A stretch of DNA of 64,000 nt. Source: Streblospio benedicti (taxonomy: Eukaryota > Annelida > Polychaeta > Spionida > Spionidae). Location: positions 30,756,679 through 30,820,678 of the forward strand of contig CM032669.1 in the NCBI GenBank assembly GCA_019095985.1, read 5' to 3'. The first letter of the stretch is position 1, and every line of letters begins with the position of its first letter. Positions 22,234 to 50,640 of this stretch are shown one piece after another. Below the pieces are notes generated by a model. It was not told the DNA's origin, searched no databases, and saw only the letters and a list, made by a program, of their open reading frames with translations. The position numbers and the translations under genes were made by a program.

Positions 22234-22519
22234 TTTTAAACTAGTGGTTCTTTTGTAATAGTGTTGAATAAATGGTTATTCTGTACTAGATTACTTGCTC
22301 CCTCGAGGAAGTCATTTTGAAAAAGCAAGATTCATAGAAATATATAAAAAAAGATAAATATTCATTATATTATAACATTTTACATCATTCAATCAAAATA
22401 AATTATCAAATACAATTATCCAAAATATTATTCACACAAACAACTTTAAACAAGGTCGAAAATTGGAATGGGGAATTTCGGCCAGTTCTGAGCAAAAGAA
22501 AATATTATTCCCAAAGTAG
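22234..22519. other. AT-rich spacer
   Basis: No feature recognised. Confidence 0.4.
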
Positions 22520-22526
22520 TTCAGTC

Positions 22527-22558
<32 letters not shown>

Positions 22559-22591
22559 AGTCAGTCAGTCAGTCAGTCAGTCAGTCAGTCA

Positions 22592-22664
<73 letters not shown>

Positions 22665-22720
22665 TCAGTCAGTCAGTCTGTCAGTTGGTTAGTTGGTTGC
22701 TTGGTTGCTTGGTTGCTTGG
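22520..22720. repeat. (CAGT)n / (CCAG)n compound microsatellite
   Basis: A CAGT array switches to a pure CCAG array around 22590-22660, returns to CAGT, then continues as TTGG(T/C) units to about 22720. Units are 4 bp with no spacers, so it is not a CRISPR array. Confidence 0.95.
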
Positions 22721-23401
22721 TTGTTTAGTTAATTCAGAATAATATTTGAAGTACATTCCATATACAAATATAGAAATATATAAAGTAATATTTACAATAA
22801 AAAAGGAAACAGAAAAAAACAATGGTAAAAATATAACATGTGTAACACAAAAAATAGTAAAACTCAATGTACATAATAGCGATTGAGATATAAAACACTA
22901 ATCCATTTAACGTTCATAGTATTAGTAAAGAAGACAAGAGAGTTGGTTATTAAGTTAACAATCACGTTAGTTGTTTTGAAAATTCTCTCCATGAAGTCAA
23001 ATATTCGTTTTCTCATTAATTCTTGAAAGCTACAAATTTTGTTTTAATTAGGCAAAATAAGAAAAATATTACTTAAGAGGCAATTAACTAACAAATTACG
23101 ATTACCATTGGCGTATGGTGATGTGGCTATTCACGTAAAACAATGGAATCAAGCCATCTTGATAGGCCACACGTGTGCGTTGTGTTTTTATTTTATATAC
23201 AAAATAAAAACATAATTTTACATGTATTCAACTCCTTTTTTAATTATATATAATTTACTATATTGTTTTTTTTTTAAGATTTTCATCAATTTGTCCAACA
23301 GATATGAGAAGCACGATATATTTAAAGATAATCTTGATAAACCTAATGAATACTTTGGAAATATTTATTTCGAATAAATGCGGTTAAGACATCAGTTCCA
23401 T
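22721..23401. other. AT-rich intergenic DNA
   Basis: No exon, RNA or repeat family recognised. Confidence 0.45.
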
Positions 23402-23632
23402 TCATACTTGCCAACGCATGTTCATTGCACCAAGAACATGCAGTTTCCACTGGTGTACCAGTTGCGATGACCTCTTCTTCTTCGTCATCGGCTTCTTTCG
23501 GTTCACTGGTGTTCCGGATGCGATGACCTCTACTTTATCGTAATCCGCTTCTTCTCCTTCACCTTCTCCTTCCTCTTCTGAATGATTTGCTCTTCCAACT
23601 TTGGAGCAAATTGTTGTCTTCCCAATGACCAC
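23402..23632 (-). pseudogene. Acidic repeat-bearing coding fragment, minus strand
   Basis: Unrecognised protein piece. Read on the minus strand it has an acidic stretch (SEEEGEGEGEEADYD), then two diverged ~51-bp direct units that both encode the pattern E-A-D-x(5)-V-I-A-(S/T)-G-T-P-V. The first unit is in the long open frame. The second reads with this pattern only after a one-base frame change near 23503-23510, beyond which ETACSWCNEHALAS follows. So it is either a broken exon or an assembly error. No start or splice sites could be fixed, and a mobile-element origin is possible. Confidence 0.4.
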
Positions 23633-23861
23633 TGCCTAGTGGTCAAACATATACAAATGCTTTAAACATCTCATCTAATAGACGGTGAGGTGTTCAATCA
23701 ATGCATCAAGTTTCTGCTACACGCCTGGTATGAGTCTGTGAGCTATTATTGAAACTGTCAGAGTAACTATGAAAACAGGTGTGCATGCAGGCTGTGTGTG
23801 TTTGTAATGGAGGGTTGAGAGCCAGGCTGTCGCAACAAGCATCATGCACCTATCACAATGC

Positions 23862-24030
23862 CCATAGGCAGATCCGGGAGGGGGCCACATAGGGCACGTA
23901 CCCCATCCCCCTTTTCCCACCAAAATACTTCAATTTCACGGGGGGGGGTTGGCTTGAGTGCAATGGATAGAGCGCACAAAGCCTAAGAAATCTCTCAAGG
24001 CGCCCCCACCCCCACCCCCACCCCTTTCCA
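23862..24030 (+). repeat. Dispersed C-tract repeat, copy 2
   Basis: CCATAGGCAGATCCGGGAGGG, then CCCCCTTTTCCCACCAAAA, a G run, an ATAGAGCGCA block and CACCCCCACCCCC. The landmark order matches the copy at 3284-3633. Confidence 0.5.
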
Positions 24031-24323
24031 AAAATTGATATAGTTAGTCCACAACTGAGAGCAATAAAATTGTACTACAGTGTTTTGAATACAATACATT
24101 TTTTCATTCAAAGTAATAGCAGGAATGAGCAAATTTAAAAATAAATCGGCTTAATACACATACAATATGATTCAATTGAATCATAGATGATATCATGGGT
24201 CACAACAAATTGTTCACGACATTTTTATGTAGAATACCATTGGTTAAGGAAACGTACGTATAATCCTATGTTAAATCATATTTAATTTTTAACAGATACA
24301 TACAATGTATAGGTAATTATTTT

Positions 24324-24326
<3 letters not shown>

Positions 24327-24417
<91 letters not shown>

Positions 24418-24435
24418 TATATAGTATATATATAT

Positions 24436-24520
<85 letters not shown>
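24327..24520. repeat. (TA)n microsatellite
   Basis: Nearly pure TA with a few GTATA interruptions. The long Tyr/Ile frames across it are artefacts. Self-complementary, so length in the assembly may be unreliable. Confidence 0.95.
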
Positions 24521-24522
<2 letters not shown>

Positions 24523-25639
24523 ACTAAATGCCATCTTACAACCAATGCCATCTTACAGCACCTTTAGATATCTTGGAACCAATTTATTTTCTTGATTTAG
24601 TATTTTAATGCATAGTCATTGCTTTTAGGCTATTTCTTGATCAATTACATTTTTAATGTATTTCCCTGCAGAGGACACTTACATGTACGTGTCGAAGCAT
24701 TGGAATGATTTTTTTAATAACTTAAATGAAATCATTCTTCGATGTCCATTTCAAATTCCAAATTAGTCTCTAATCACTGAAAAAGACAAAATAACCAACA
24801 CTGAGACTGTCTGTGATGTCTGAAATTATACTTGTAATTATTTTTATTTGATTAATGTTTATTAATGTTTGTAGGGGGGCATAGCATTTTAGAACTGTGT
24901 GGTACAGTAGGCTATAATGTAAATAACATATAAAGTAATTCACGCCAAAAAATAGTGATGAGACGACCTGATATTTGGTTAGGTAGGTACCCTAGTAGCG
25001 AGGTCTTACTGCATGCGAGCCACTAATGTCAAGAGAGGAGAGAAACAGCATTAATGGACTGTGCTAATATGTCGTCTGCCTCCTGATACTCAGATTATAT
25101 ACCCGGAAGTTGACTTAATTATGTAGAGTGCGTATCCATCCGCCTTTTTGTTGTTTTCCTAGCAACAAGGTTGGTGTCTGGTGAGGCTGGTGTGCATTAA
25201 TAGCGAGTGTAGGGATTTAGAGCCGTAAGTATCATAACATTAGATAATGACAATTGTTGTCCAATCTATGTCTTGTATATTGTATAGCAAATAGATAGGT
25301 TTTAAAATTATGACAATTTTATGCTACTTTTATGCTACACAGCATGGAGCAAGTTTTCGCTCTTTCTTCTTTCATTTTTTCCTGTCCAAAAGGAAATTTC
25401 ATAATCAGCATCATAAACCCAAAATTGGTCCAACATTATTGAGATGATGTAAGACATCGCTTCGAGAGAGAAACAGTTATATTGTAATATACATTGTATG
25501 CCGAATCGTTGCAAGTGGAGAATGGTGTGCATGTCCAAACTGACGCTTCAAGGAGAAAAACTGACTCCTTGGAAAATTAGTATCTGTGCACTCTAAACAC
25601 GCCCATATTTCTTCTATATACGTACATCATCGCAAAAAA
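24521..25639. other. AT-rich intergenic DNA
   Basis: Short chance frames only. No feature recognised. Confidence 0.45.
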
Positions 25640-26030
25640 ATGACATGGGAACTTCTTGTAATGTTTTTAAAATGGACACAGGAGCACAGTAGACTGATTA
25701 TTTTTGGACCCCATGTACGGAACAATAGATCGCTGGTTGTGATGTTCCTGTGTCCATGTGTATCTAGTCAATGCAAATGGGTGACAGCCAAAGGCCATCA
25801 TTTTAATGCATCACAATACAGTGAAACGGGTCCATGAGGACTCCTCTCTGCGCAGGACACCTGTTTTTATGTGGACACTTTGCACTTTTCACTTTCCTTA
25901 TACATTACATGTAAAGTGAATCTCTCTTTGACGGACACATGTCTTATATGGACACTTTTCACTTCTCTAGAAGGTGTCCACATAGAGACTTCATGGGACA
26001 GGGTCCACCAGTATACGGTAAATGTACGCA
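25640..26030. mobile_element. Pogo/Tigger-like relic with GGACAC repeats
   Basis: Repeated words of the type ATGGACAC, GGTCCATGAGGACTC, TGTGGACACTTT and GGTGTCCACAT occur in both orientations. This is the texture of decayed pogo-like inverted-repeat DNA. Boundaries and family are uncertain. Confidence 0.35.
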
Positions 26031-26474
26031 TTGGAAATAGCACGGTATATGATGCATAGAATACTTATCATCAACATCATCTGTATATTACACAATTAGA
26101 ACTTTTCCAGGCTGAAAATGTAATATGTGTTACATGTTTATTTTGCGCCTGTGTCTGCAACAAAGTCTTAAATAATTGGCATTATGAAACAAACAAATAA
26201 AAAAGATTAGTGTACATTCATTTCATAGAGTGATATTATTTTATAGCTCAGAGCTTAATACCTTATTGCGCAATGAACTAACACATAGAATACGCTATTA
26301 CCTTCTCTATTGCTTGTTTCTTTTGATCATCTTTGCATCGTTTTCCATGAAACAGGAGCAAAAGCTAACCAACATGACCTTTCTGCACAATAGACAGCCT
26401 AGCGGCTAGACATGTCATAAAAGGTTTAGCTTAACTAGAAAAATATTTGTTTTGCTTTGTGAGTTGTGTTCTTT

Positions 26475-26695
26475 TGAGGAGGTGGTCTTAATGGGAAAAT
26501 CACCATAACGGGGACACTGGCCTCAAATGGTTAAATAAAGAAGTCGTCTTTTAGTTAGTGAGGCTCGCGATGGTTTCTTTATTGAGGTGTGGGATTCAGA
26601 AACTTGTATTATTACATGAGTAGTCTTTTAATAGAGGTGGTTTCTTTACAGAGATGGAAATTTTATTGCACTCTTTGTTACGTGCATCACTCTAC
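26475..26695. mobile_element. Pogo/Tigger-like relic
   Basis: GAGGTGGTCTTAATGGG, GTCTTTTAGTTAGTGAGG, TTTATTGAGGTG, TCTTTTAATAGAGGTGGTTTC and TTTACAGAGATGG are repeats of the motif family seen at 31977-32160. Non-coding. Confidence 0.4.
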
Positions 26696-26969
26696 TATGG
26701 TCTATATAATGTGTGTGTTATTGGGTAACGTCTCACGAACTGTCTGATGACCTGTGATTTAGGAGAATTAGCCAAATCAAGTATGATACAGCTGTATCAT
26801 TCACGTAGCTTTATAGCACGTTTTCAATGGTAGGTGGTTATCATTATCCTAGTTTCAACCGATCGGTTGTGTTTGTTTTGTCTCCGACTGTGTATCTATT
26901 TATGTATCTGACCGTGTACGCCTGTCGATTCTGGTGTCAGTCTTTGATATATAGAGAACCAAGTCTTAT

Positions 26970-27190
26970 TGTGATGGTGCCTTTGAAATAGCAGCACCTA
27001 AATTATGGAATATACTCCCTTCGTCCATACAACAATCCAAGACTCTTGCCATTTCAAAATCGCAATTAAAACATTATTTGTTTAAGGAGGCCTACAAGTG
27101 CACATGAACACTTTGTGGAATTTGTGTTATATATACATTAGCATTGTATTGTATTGTGTTGTATTTTACTGTATTGTATTGTATTGCATA
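26970..27190 (+). mobile_element. LINE 3' end (L2/CR1-like RT C-terminus)
   Basis: A frame around 26976-27105 encodes GAFEIAAPKLWNILPSSI, then a Leu/Lys-rich stretch ending in LKHYLFKEAY, the end of the RT protein in CR1/L2/Rex-type LINEs (compare the familiar PRLWNSLP...FK..LK..LF pattern). It is followed by GTATTGTATTGT units at 27143-27190, a typical microsatellite tail. The element is heavily 5' truncated. Confidence 0.7.
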
Positions 27191-27273
27191 TGGATCCTGG
27201 GACTCAATAACCTACATAATTTACACAGCTTTTGCATGTGCACAACCTGCATGTATACATTGAGTTCTTTGTT

Positions 27274-27864
27274 ACACTAACCGACAGCTCCCGGACTTTA
27301 CTTACATTTTAGTAAAATTTATTTTTGCAGCTAGTCACCCAACACCCCACCATGCAGTGTCAGGATGGAAAGAGGCACTCAAGATACCTCAAGAGCAAGG
27401 AGATCGCTCACGAAATATTTGAATACCGAATTGGGATAGGTAAGAGGGGAGGCGTCCCCAGGGAGGCATCATTTAGATATTCACGGCGAAATTTCTAGTA
27501 AGAATTTTCACAGAAAGTCTTCATTCAATTTGTTGAGCTTGTATTTAAGTATGACATGTTTCTCATATGTTTTAGCAAATAAATTGAAGGAATTAGAACG
27601 TAATAATGTTAAATAGATGACATTAGCAGAAAGGTCAATAATGTGAAATCACGTTTGTTATTATATTTTATAAAATAAAAACACAACGCGCCCATAGCAC
27701 CAAGTAGTATGATTTCGTAATACTATACTACATATGTCACCATAATAGAATTTTATCATTTAGAACCTAAACTAGCCACCTTTGGACCTTGAATTATTGA
27801 AAATTAAATTACTTGGAAAAGTTCACATTGTATCCCAAACTGTTTTCTATTCTGCTCATTCAGT
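27274..27864 (+). repeat. 591-bp tandem duplication, unit 1, with LINE linker piece
   Basis: The unit starts at ACACTAACCGACAGCTCCCGG and ends in CTGCTCATTCAGT, then repeats at once at 27865-28455 with only a handful of differences. Inside, 27300-27520 encodes fragments such as HHAVSGWKEAL, then in the next frame EIFEYRIGIGKRGGVPREAS. Together they resemble the endonuclease-RT linker of LINE ORF2 (the PGWN...W...G.PR.G pattern). A TTTTTGCAG and a GTAAGAGG give it the look of an exon, but the reading continues across them. Confidence 0.7.
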
Positions 27865-28455
27865 ACACTAACCGACAGCTCCCGGACTTTACTTACATAT
27901 TAGTGAAATTTATTTTTGCAGCTAGTCACCCAACACCGCACCATGCAGTGTCAGGATGGAAAGAGGCACTCAAGATACCTCAAGAGCAAGGAGATCGCTC
28001 ACGAAATATTTGAATACCGAATTGGGATAGGTAAGAGGGGAGGCGTCCCCAGGGAGGCATCATTTAGATATTCACGGCGAAATTTCTAGTAAGAATTTTC
28101 ACAGAAAGTCTTCATTCAATTTGTTGAGCTTGTATTTAAGTATGACATGTTTCTCATATGTTTTAGCAAATAAATTGAAGGAATTAGAACGTAATAATGT
28201 TAAATAGATGACATTAGCAGAAAGGTCAATAATGTGAAATCACGTTTGTTATTATATTTTATAAAATAAAAACACAACGCGCCCATAGCACCAAGCAGTA
28301 TGATTTCGTAATACTATACTACATATGTCACCATAATAGAATTTTATCATTTAGAACCTAAACTAGCCACCTTTGGACCTTGAATTATTGAAAATTAAAT
28401 TACTTGGAAAAGATCACATTGTATCCCAAACTGTTTTCTATTCTGCTCATTCAGT
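27865..28455 (+). repeat. 591-bp tandem duplication, unit 2
   Basis: Near-identical copy of 27274-27864. Differences seen: ACATATTAGTGAAA for ACATTTTAGTAAAA, CCGCACCATG for CCCCACCATG, CAAGCAGTA for CAAGTAGTA, GATCACATT for GTTCACATT. The very low divergence means either a recent duplication or unmerged haplotypes. Confidence 0.85.
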
Positions 28456-28899
28456 AGATAATCCTGCTCTTTTCTCTACTCACGCAGGACTTATGGCACG
28501 CCCTGTCATAGCCCTTTCACTGACTTTCCAACTCCGGCCCACTTTTCTTAACACTTTCATTGTTGGTAAACGTTAAAGATGACCACCTTTAAAATGAAAT
28601 CGTGATAAGAGTAAAGGCTTATAAAATTCCTATTTTCTCACCTGTATTTTTGCGTTAATCAAATTGTTTGGAAACAAACTTGTATCATAGACAGTCAAGA
28701 TCAGCAGTTATAGCATTCAATAATAAATAATATGTCCGACAGCGGCAGAACCGGCGTGTACAGCGCTAATGAACATGACAAGCTGTCCGCATATGAAGAC
28801 AGCCACGTACCCTGATTGTGTCACCTTGTCAACGTGTGGACGTGCTACAGTGACATTCACATGTTGCATGTTATGAAAGAATTGGTTTTGGTACCACAG
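28456..28899. other. Spacer; short frame of unknown status
   Basis: A 27-codon frame beginning ATGTCCGACAGCGGC at 28733 (MSDSGRTGVYSANEHDKLSA...) has a soluble-protein look and higher GC than its surroundings, but no splice donor could be fixed. Otherwise nothing was recognised. Confidence 0.25.
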
Positions 28900-29070
28900 C
28901 AGGACCTCCGATTAAGAACATCTCTGTACAGAGACCATCTTACAAAGATAATATGCGTCAAATTTCCACTGTACCAAACCTTCGCAAAGATACCACCGTG
29001 AACCCGTTATAAAAAAAAACACCTCTTGATTGCGACCTCTTGAGCGCACGCCCGTAGGAAGCAAAATGAG
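28900..29070. mobile_element. Pogo/Tigger-like relic
   Basis: AGGACCTCCGATTAAGAACATC, CAGAGACCATCTTAC and CACCTCTTGATTGCGACCTC are decayed versions of the ACCTCT.TATTAAGAC end motif of pogo-like elements. Confidence 0.4.
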
Positions 29071-30599
29071 ATTGGGTAAGGCCACTTGAAATATACACAC
29101 ACGTATAAATGAGCAAATTGTATGGAACTATGATTGGACTATTGTCACAGTTGATTTGCTTGTGAAATTGATTAAAATTATCGTTTTTATGGGTTTCCCC
29201 AAAAGATATAATATTGGTAAGGGCATAATTAGGCCTTATATTCAAAACATTATAAATGTAAAATTACGCTTACAAATTAAGCAATAGTAGATTAGCATCA
29301 ATCAGATGTGACAGTTTCATACAATTAACGCAATCTCTGAAAGTGATCAGTAGTTTTTGCTCCTAATGTGTTTACAGAAATGGTACTGTCCGTTTTTAAG
29401 TGCAAACTATATTGGTTGTGTGTATCATTGCAAACTCAGCCCAGTCACAGTTTCTCCTGTACGTTATTGACAGATACATGGGATATAGATTGGTTTTTCT
29501 TCATACTGCGAGTCGCCGCGAGTCGCTTAAATCGTACAGTTGCACCCATTCTTCTTGAACTCTGGTAACTCGCTTTAGGGTATCTTGATGAGATAACCAT
29601 TTCACGTCTATTTAGTTTTTATACATTCTAAACCATTCTGCAGTAATCAAATGACTCGAAGTTTGCATTACTCATGTAGTTGAGTAATAAATAATAGTGT
29701 TAAAGTATAATACCACAGGTAAAGACTCTGAGAATATATGACTTTTGTAAAAGGAAATATCAACTTTTCGTTGCTGGACTCACACATCCTACAAACCCAA
29801 TCGATAGACAAACCGAGCGAAATAATAAAGCGATTGTTTACTCTAATAGCACCTCATTATCATCACAATTACTGCGCCAAGATAAATTAATCACCGCCCA
29901 TAAACAAATATAGAAGTTATTAGAAAAATGTCAATCTTAATAAACTGAAATGAATAGGCACACATTTCAGACACCAGTCCAAATGGCAAACCTCTCAGAA
30001 ATGAGTTAATCATGCAATGCGAACATCAATACCAATCAAAGACTTCTTTTCCATTTTCATTCAGCATCCACAGAGAGAGAGAGAAAGAGTGCAAATGCTG
30101 TGTCTAAAAAAATCGGCATCGACGAAACGTAAACGTTCTGACAAAACAAATGATACGGTATTGAGTGCCAATATGGATCCCAGGTTATTAGGACACTCTT
30201 GAAGAGTACCTCAAACGGGCCAAATTGATATGTACAAGCAGTAAGCAGGGATTATACCCACTGAAATGGTTCACCTACTTAAATCGTCTGAGTGCCGGTT
30301 ACAATGGGACTGGCTAAGGAAGCGAATCGGAACATTTTGGCATAGTTGGCTCAGTTGGGGTCAGTCATTTCCGAAAATTGCCATGCCAACGTATAGTTGT
30401 GTTTATATGTCCATAGACGTGCAATTTTGAAGACGAAGAATTTTTTGACAAGCATATTTTCACATAGGCTATATAGGACCCGCTGTGAAATTCGTAACAG
30501 TCACAACACTGGAAATAGTTGGCATTTCATTGCAAATTAATTAGCCAAATACCTCTAGTGCTATGCATCGGTAGCTTTCAAGCTACACAGCGACCCTTT
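29071..30599. other. Intergenic, no supported gene
   Basis: Short chance frames. GAGAGAGAGAGAAAGAG at 30072 is a short microsatellite. Confidence 0.4.
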
Positions 30600-30720
30600 C
30601 TCAATCGTCTGTTGCTTATCACGTGATTATGTCATCCCCGATGTGCACAAGAGCGTATATATAAATACTCGCTTGAAAGAACGACCTACTTTTCAAGTGT
30701 GGCAAGACATGCTTCTAAAC
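30600..30720 (+). promoter_or_regulatory. Possible TATA-type core promoter
   Basis: GCGTATATATAAATACTCGC at 30654-30673 contains a good TATA element. TATCACGTGATTATGTCATC, an E-box (CACGTG) next to a bZIP-like TGTCATC, lies 25-45 bp upstream at 30616-30635. No initiator or gene could be tied to it, so a chance match in AT-rich DNA is quite possible. Confidence 0.25.
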
Positions 30721-31723
30721 GTATACGCCACAGTCTCTGAAAACTTAGTGTAAACATGTACACAGAAAGCTGATACAAAGACAAATGAATGGGATCTTGG
30801 GATAAAAGATCCCTAAAGTGATGTGATGAGTTTGCACACGCAAAATATATATCAATGAAATGTTAGAGTAGGAAAAGAAAATGCGTTGTGGCGTTTACAC
30901 GTTGGGCATTAAGCAAATTATTTTAATAGACAGAAACTGTGATTGAAATGGTATTTTCTTCTCTCTTTTCCCCATTTTATTTGTATTTAAATAACTATGC
31001 AATGTAATTGCTTTAACCTATTCTATGTATTTTGAACAACTAAAACTGTGTTCTGCCAGGCAAGAACTCTACCTAGGCCGTTTACATGAATGAAATACTT
31101 TATCATTAACCCTAGCCACTAGGAATAAACCAAATAGACAACAATGCAACAGAATGTCCCCGCAGGACTAAAATAACCTTGAACGAGCCACGGTAATCGT
31201 AATCTAGCAATAAGGCAGAAACAAACTCAGTTTTCCTTTCTCACTCGGGATACGCAATTGATAAAACGCCAATGCAGTGTAAAATGAGGCAGATCTTCCC
31301 TGTGCATGTGACACATGGGGAGTGCGGCTGGGAGGGGGTGATGGGGGGGGGGGGCGCTTCCGATACTGGAGATTTTTTGCGCACTTTTGGTGGTGACGTT
31401 TCAGTCACTTTGGTTTGGTTTTTCTGCTGTTTGATGGTTGTTTTAGTTTTTGTTCGTTTGCTTTTTTAGTTCGGCTGTGTTTAGTTTTTTGTTGTTGTTG
31501 TTTTTGTTTTTTTGTATTTTGCTTTTGTTTTCGGGGTTCGGCTGCATAGATGATTTGCAAGGTCGTATTTTCTCAATATTGTGCAAAGTCTCCAACTATT
31601 ACAAAGTTCGTGTGATGTGTCATGATATGTAACAATGAGCATTAGTCAGCATAAAAGTGGTTAAGTGCAGCACCTATGCATAGAGCACAGGTGGACAAAA
31701 CATCTCGTAAGCTGGGTATAAAT
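30721..31723. other. Intergenic; T-rich and G-run low complexity
   Basis: A 10-base G run occurs at 31345-31354, and 31420-31540 is T/TG-rich low-complexity DNA. Frames here are chance. Confidence 0.45.
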
Positions 31724-31825
31724 GCATAGGCAGATCCATGTTTTTGGAAAAGGGGGGCAGGCTCACTTAAGGCATTTCATTGGTTCTGTACGCGCGATCG
31801 ATGGCGGACATGTCAAAACCCTATG
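31724..31825 (+). repeat. Dispersed C-tract repeat, short copy 3
   Basis: GCATAGGCAGATCCATG, a G run, GGCATTTCATTGGTT, GCGATCGATGG and ATGTCAAAACCC follow the landmark order of the copy at 3284-3633 without its long C and A runs. Confidence 0.5.
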
Positions 31826-31976
31826 AAAATGAAGGTCCGTTCATTTTGCACGAGGTTTGAAGAAGTTCACCTTTAAACCGTGTTGTTTTACCTGTGAAGT
31901 TAGGTGGGTGGATTGGTTATTGAGTGAGCAAAAGAAATTGTCAGGTTGGGTAGGGCGAGTTTGAAATTACTCATAC

Positions 31977-32165
31977 ACTAGAACCTCTCTATTAAGACTA
32001 CCCCAGATAGTCCCATCAAGTGGTTTCCCTTGCGAAGTGTTCTTTTAACAAAAGTTCGCTGTATTTTCTTTGTGGAGTACTAGTAGTTTAGGACCTTGGA
32101 AATTGTATCATTATTGAGGTGGCTCTTTATATAGGTGGTTTCAAGTCAGTGTATAGAACACTTTA
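31977..32165. mobile_element. Pogo/Tigger-like relic
   Basis: ACTAGAACCTCTCTATTAAG followed by ACTACCCC, then TTATTGAGGTGGC and TATATAGGTGGTTTC. The first 20 bases match the terminal repeat type known for pogo/Tigger relatives (CAGTAGAACCTC.. with alternating strand motifs). No transposase frame is left. Confidence 0.5.
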
Positions 32166-33558
32166 TGGAATATTGTAACATGCATATCATAGTAAAGTAT
32201 TATTGTGACTTAATTGAAACATTAAGAAATATATTATACGTACATACTGTAAATTGAATGTTGGTCCTACAGAGAGATGGATTTTATTCTTTTCAGAAAG
32301 TAGAACACTGGTTAAAAGTCTTAGAAACGAGTGAATGAAGTGGCTTTGTTAGAGAGTAGAGGAAGTGCAGTGTTTTTAGCAAACACAGATAAGGTTGGGA
32401 TTACTGGAAGAACAAAACCCCCTGCTTTTAGTCTGATATGTGACTTTCTATTCTCCCATTGTCTGGTGTCACAAAAATATGCTGTAAGTGCTTTGATATA
32501 GCGAATAAAGATGCACTTATTTTGATGTTCCCCTCAAAAGCACAGCATTAAGAGTCAATGGATTTGGCTGGCAGGTATTTGCATCCTATGCATAAGGTCT
32601 GCCAACTTCCTCTGTATTAACGGAAGCAAATATTTGACTGTGTAAAATGATGCTATACAGTGTAAAAAGCATGTAGCAAAGGCAGCATGTGTACGTAAAA
32701 CGGTGTATTGAACGTTTCCCAATCCAAAGTGATTACCATTGAATATTTCAAGCAAGAGTTTTGTTTCAGGTGATTTTCATCAACAAAACGTAAACAGTTG
32801 ATGCTTTCTAATACCATATGCTATTGATTAAATGCCCGGTTTTAAGTTACCGTCACACTGATTTCGAAACGACGATGTAAAGCCAAGTACGAGCAGGAAC
32901 TTAGAGTTGCAAAAAATGCTACAACCACATTCGGAGAAAAGCAATTGAAATTAACTACACAGTAAGAATATTATTGGAATACTCCGAATCCATATATATG
33001 CAGAAATTCTTTCATATCTTCAATATTCAATCCAACACGTATTTTACAATTTGGTCTTGCAATACTGCAATAAAAAGCAGAATCTGTCAAGTTCTCACCA
33101 GAAGCATTCCAGACAAGTGCATTTGAGTTTATACTTTACGTAACTCTGGAGTCACCTCTCATCAAGCACGATTCAACGTCGTGCCGAATTTAAAACTCAC
33201 TATCTCGATCTCCAATACCTAATGTGTCCTTTTACCTGACCGATGTTAAAATGACTTGTGAAACAAAATGTCCTTTAAAAGATCTACGAGTAATACTAAG
33301 TAAAGAAGTCGCTTATTCAATGCCTGCTGGGAGCGGACAGTGCACTTGGGGGTACCTCAGTGCACTCAACTGACTCTTTGTGTTGTGAATAAAGTAAATA
33401 TAATTTTCTGATTGGATTCCCCGCTGTGGGCAACTGTGAGGGGACCGAGTTTGGTGAGAAAAGGAAATTTGTCAGAGCTTGTTCAGCATTTTGAGCCTAA
33501 CCTGCAGACGCAGTGGTTTTGTTCTACACCGAGTCAATGCAAGAATTGTCAATACTAT
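32166..33558. other. Intergenic, no gene seen
   Basis: Nothing recognised. Upstream exons of the prolyl hydroxylase gene were looked for here without success. Confidence 0.4.
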
Positions 33559-33635
33559 TAATTGTAGGTATTTTTAGACAAACTTAACGGAATCACTTCA
33601 CTTTTACAGTGCATTGTAGGTATTTTTAGACAAAC
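33559..33635. repeat. 24-bp direct repeat next to the gap
   Basis: ATTGTAGGTATTTTTAGACA plus AAC occurs twice, at about 33559 and 33612, just left of the gap. It may mark a tandem repeat that the assembly could not cross. Confidence 0.75.
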
Positions 33636-33678
33636 ATTGATAGTGACTAAATCGTTTGCCCGTCTATGCCATCACAGA

Positions 33679-33778
33679 NNNNNNNNNNNNNNNNNNNNNN
33701 NNNNNNNNNNNNNNNNNNNNNNNNNNNNNNNNNNNNNNNNNNNNNNNNNNNNNNNNNNNNNNNNNNNNNNNNNNNNNN
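33679..33778. other. Assembly gap, 100 N
   Basis: Exactly 100 undetermined bases, the usual placeholder for a gap of unknown size. Exons of the prolyl hydroxylase gene could be hidden in it, since the first recognised exon begins only 330 bp downstream. Confidence 0.98.
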
Positions 33779-34106
33779 TTTTTACTAGCATATGTTGCTT
33801 GGAACACGTCATTACCGTGTTCTTGCACGAGGACAGCTACGACTCCTACATTTGATGCATCATCACAATCTTTTATCTCATTATTTTTGCATGAGTACCC
33901 TCTTCATAGATTTGCTATTGAGTGTTCAATGTATCACCTCTCAAGTTTTACATATTGATGATATGGTCATCAATTTGTACGTACATGTACAAGTGCTTAA
34001 GGGGTTTGTTATTTTACATGAGAAGAATGATTTCACTTCAAGTATGGCCATTTGTTACCACATACGAAAAAGTGATAATCATTTTTGACAGTGGTTGTTC
34101 TTTCAG

Positions 34107-50277
<16,171 letters not shown>

Positions 50278-50640
50278 AAATGAAGTGCAAATTGAAATGA
50301 TAACATATGATATTTACATTTCTTATTCATACTGTAAAGTATAGAAAGGCATTGTATAAAAATGTGCTGAAATATCATTTCATATGCAATATTTTTTATC
50401 AGTGTTTGGTGCATAAATGTGATCTTTATTTTTGGGTGAAGCTGTTTATTCTAATTTTCAAAGTTCACCATATGTGTATTAAAAAATGTTTTAAAAATTT
50501 ACTCATTCCTGATATTACGTTAAATCACAGAGTACTCAAGTATATATATGTTTTTACATATTTGTGATTTATTGTATCTTATGTATCTTATGATCTTATT
50601 ATTAATGATGACAGTGATATCGAAAGACAAATTATGTTGG
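50278..50640 (+). other. P4HA 3' UTR and downstream flank
   Basis: AT-rich. No canonical AATAAA was seen before the repeat boundary; ATTAAA at 50477 is the nearest likely poly-A signal. Confidence 0.45.

Noticed and set aside
22520-22720. CRISPR-like array
   Set aside because: Units are 4 bp with no spacers; it is a compound microsatellite in a eukaryotic genome.
24289-24534. Tyr/Ile repeat proteins (also at 46547-46834)
   Set aside because: Direct translation of (TA)n microsatellites.
27331-27440. Duplicated host exon between TTTTTGCAG and GTAAGAGG
   Set aside because: The frame continues past the donor into GKRGGVPREASFRY and resembles the endonuclease-RT linker of LINEs, so the splice-like borders are probably chance.
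28733-28816. First exon of a new gene (MSDSGRTGVYSANEHD...)
   Set aside because: Attractive residues, but only 27 codons, a stop follows and no good donor precedes it.
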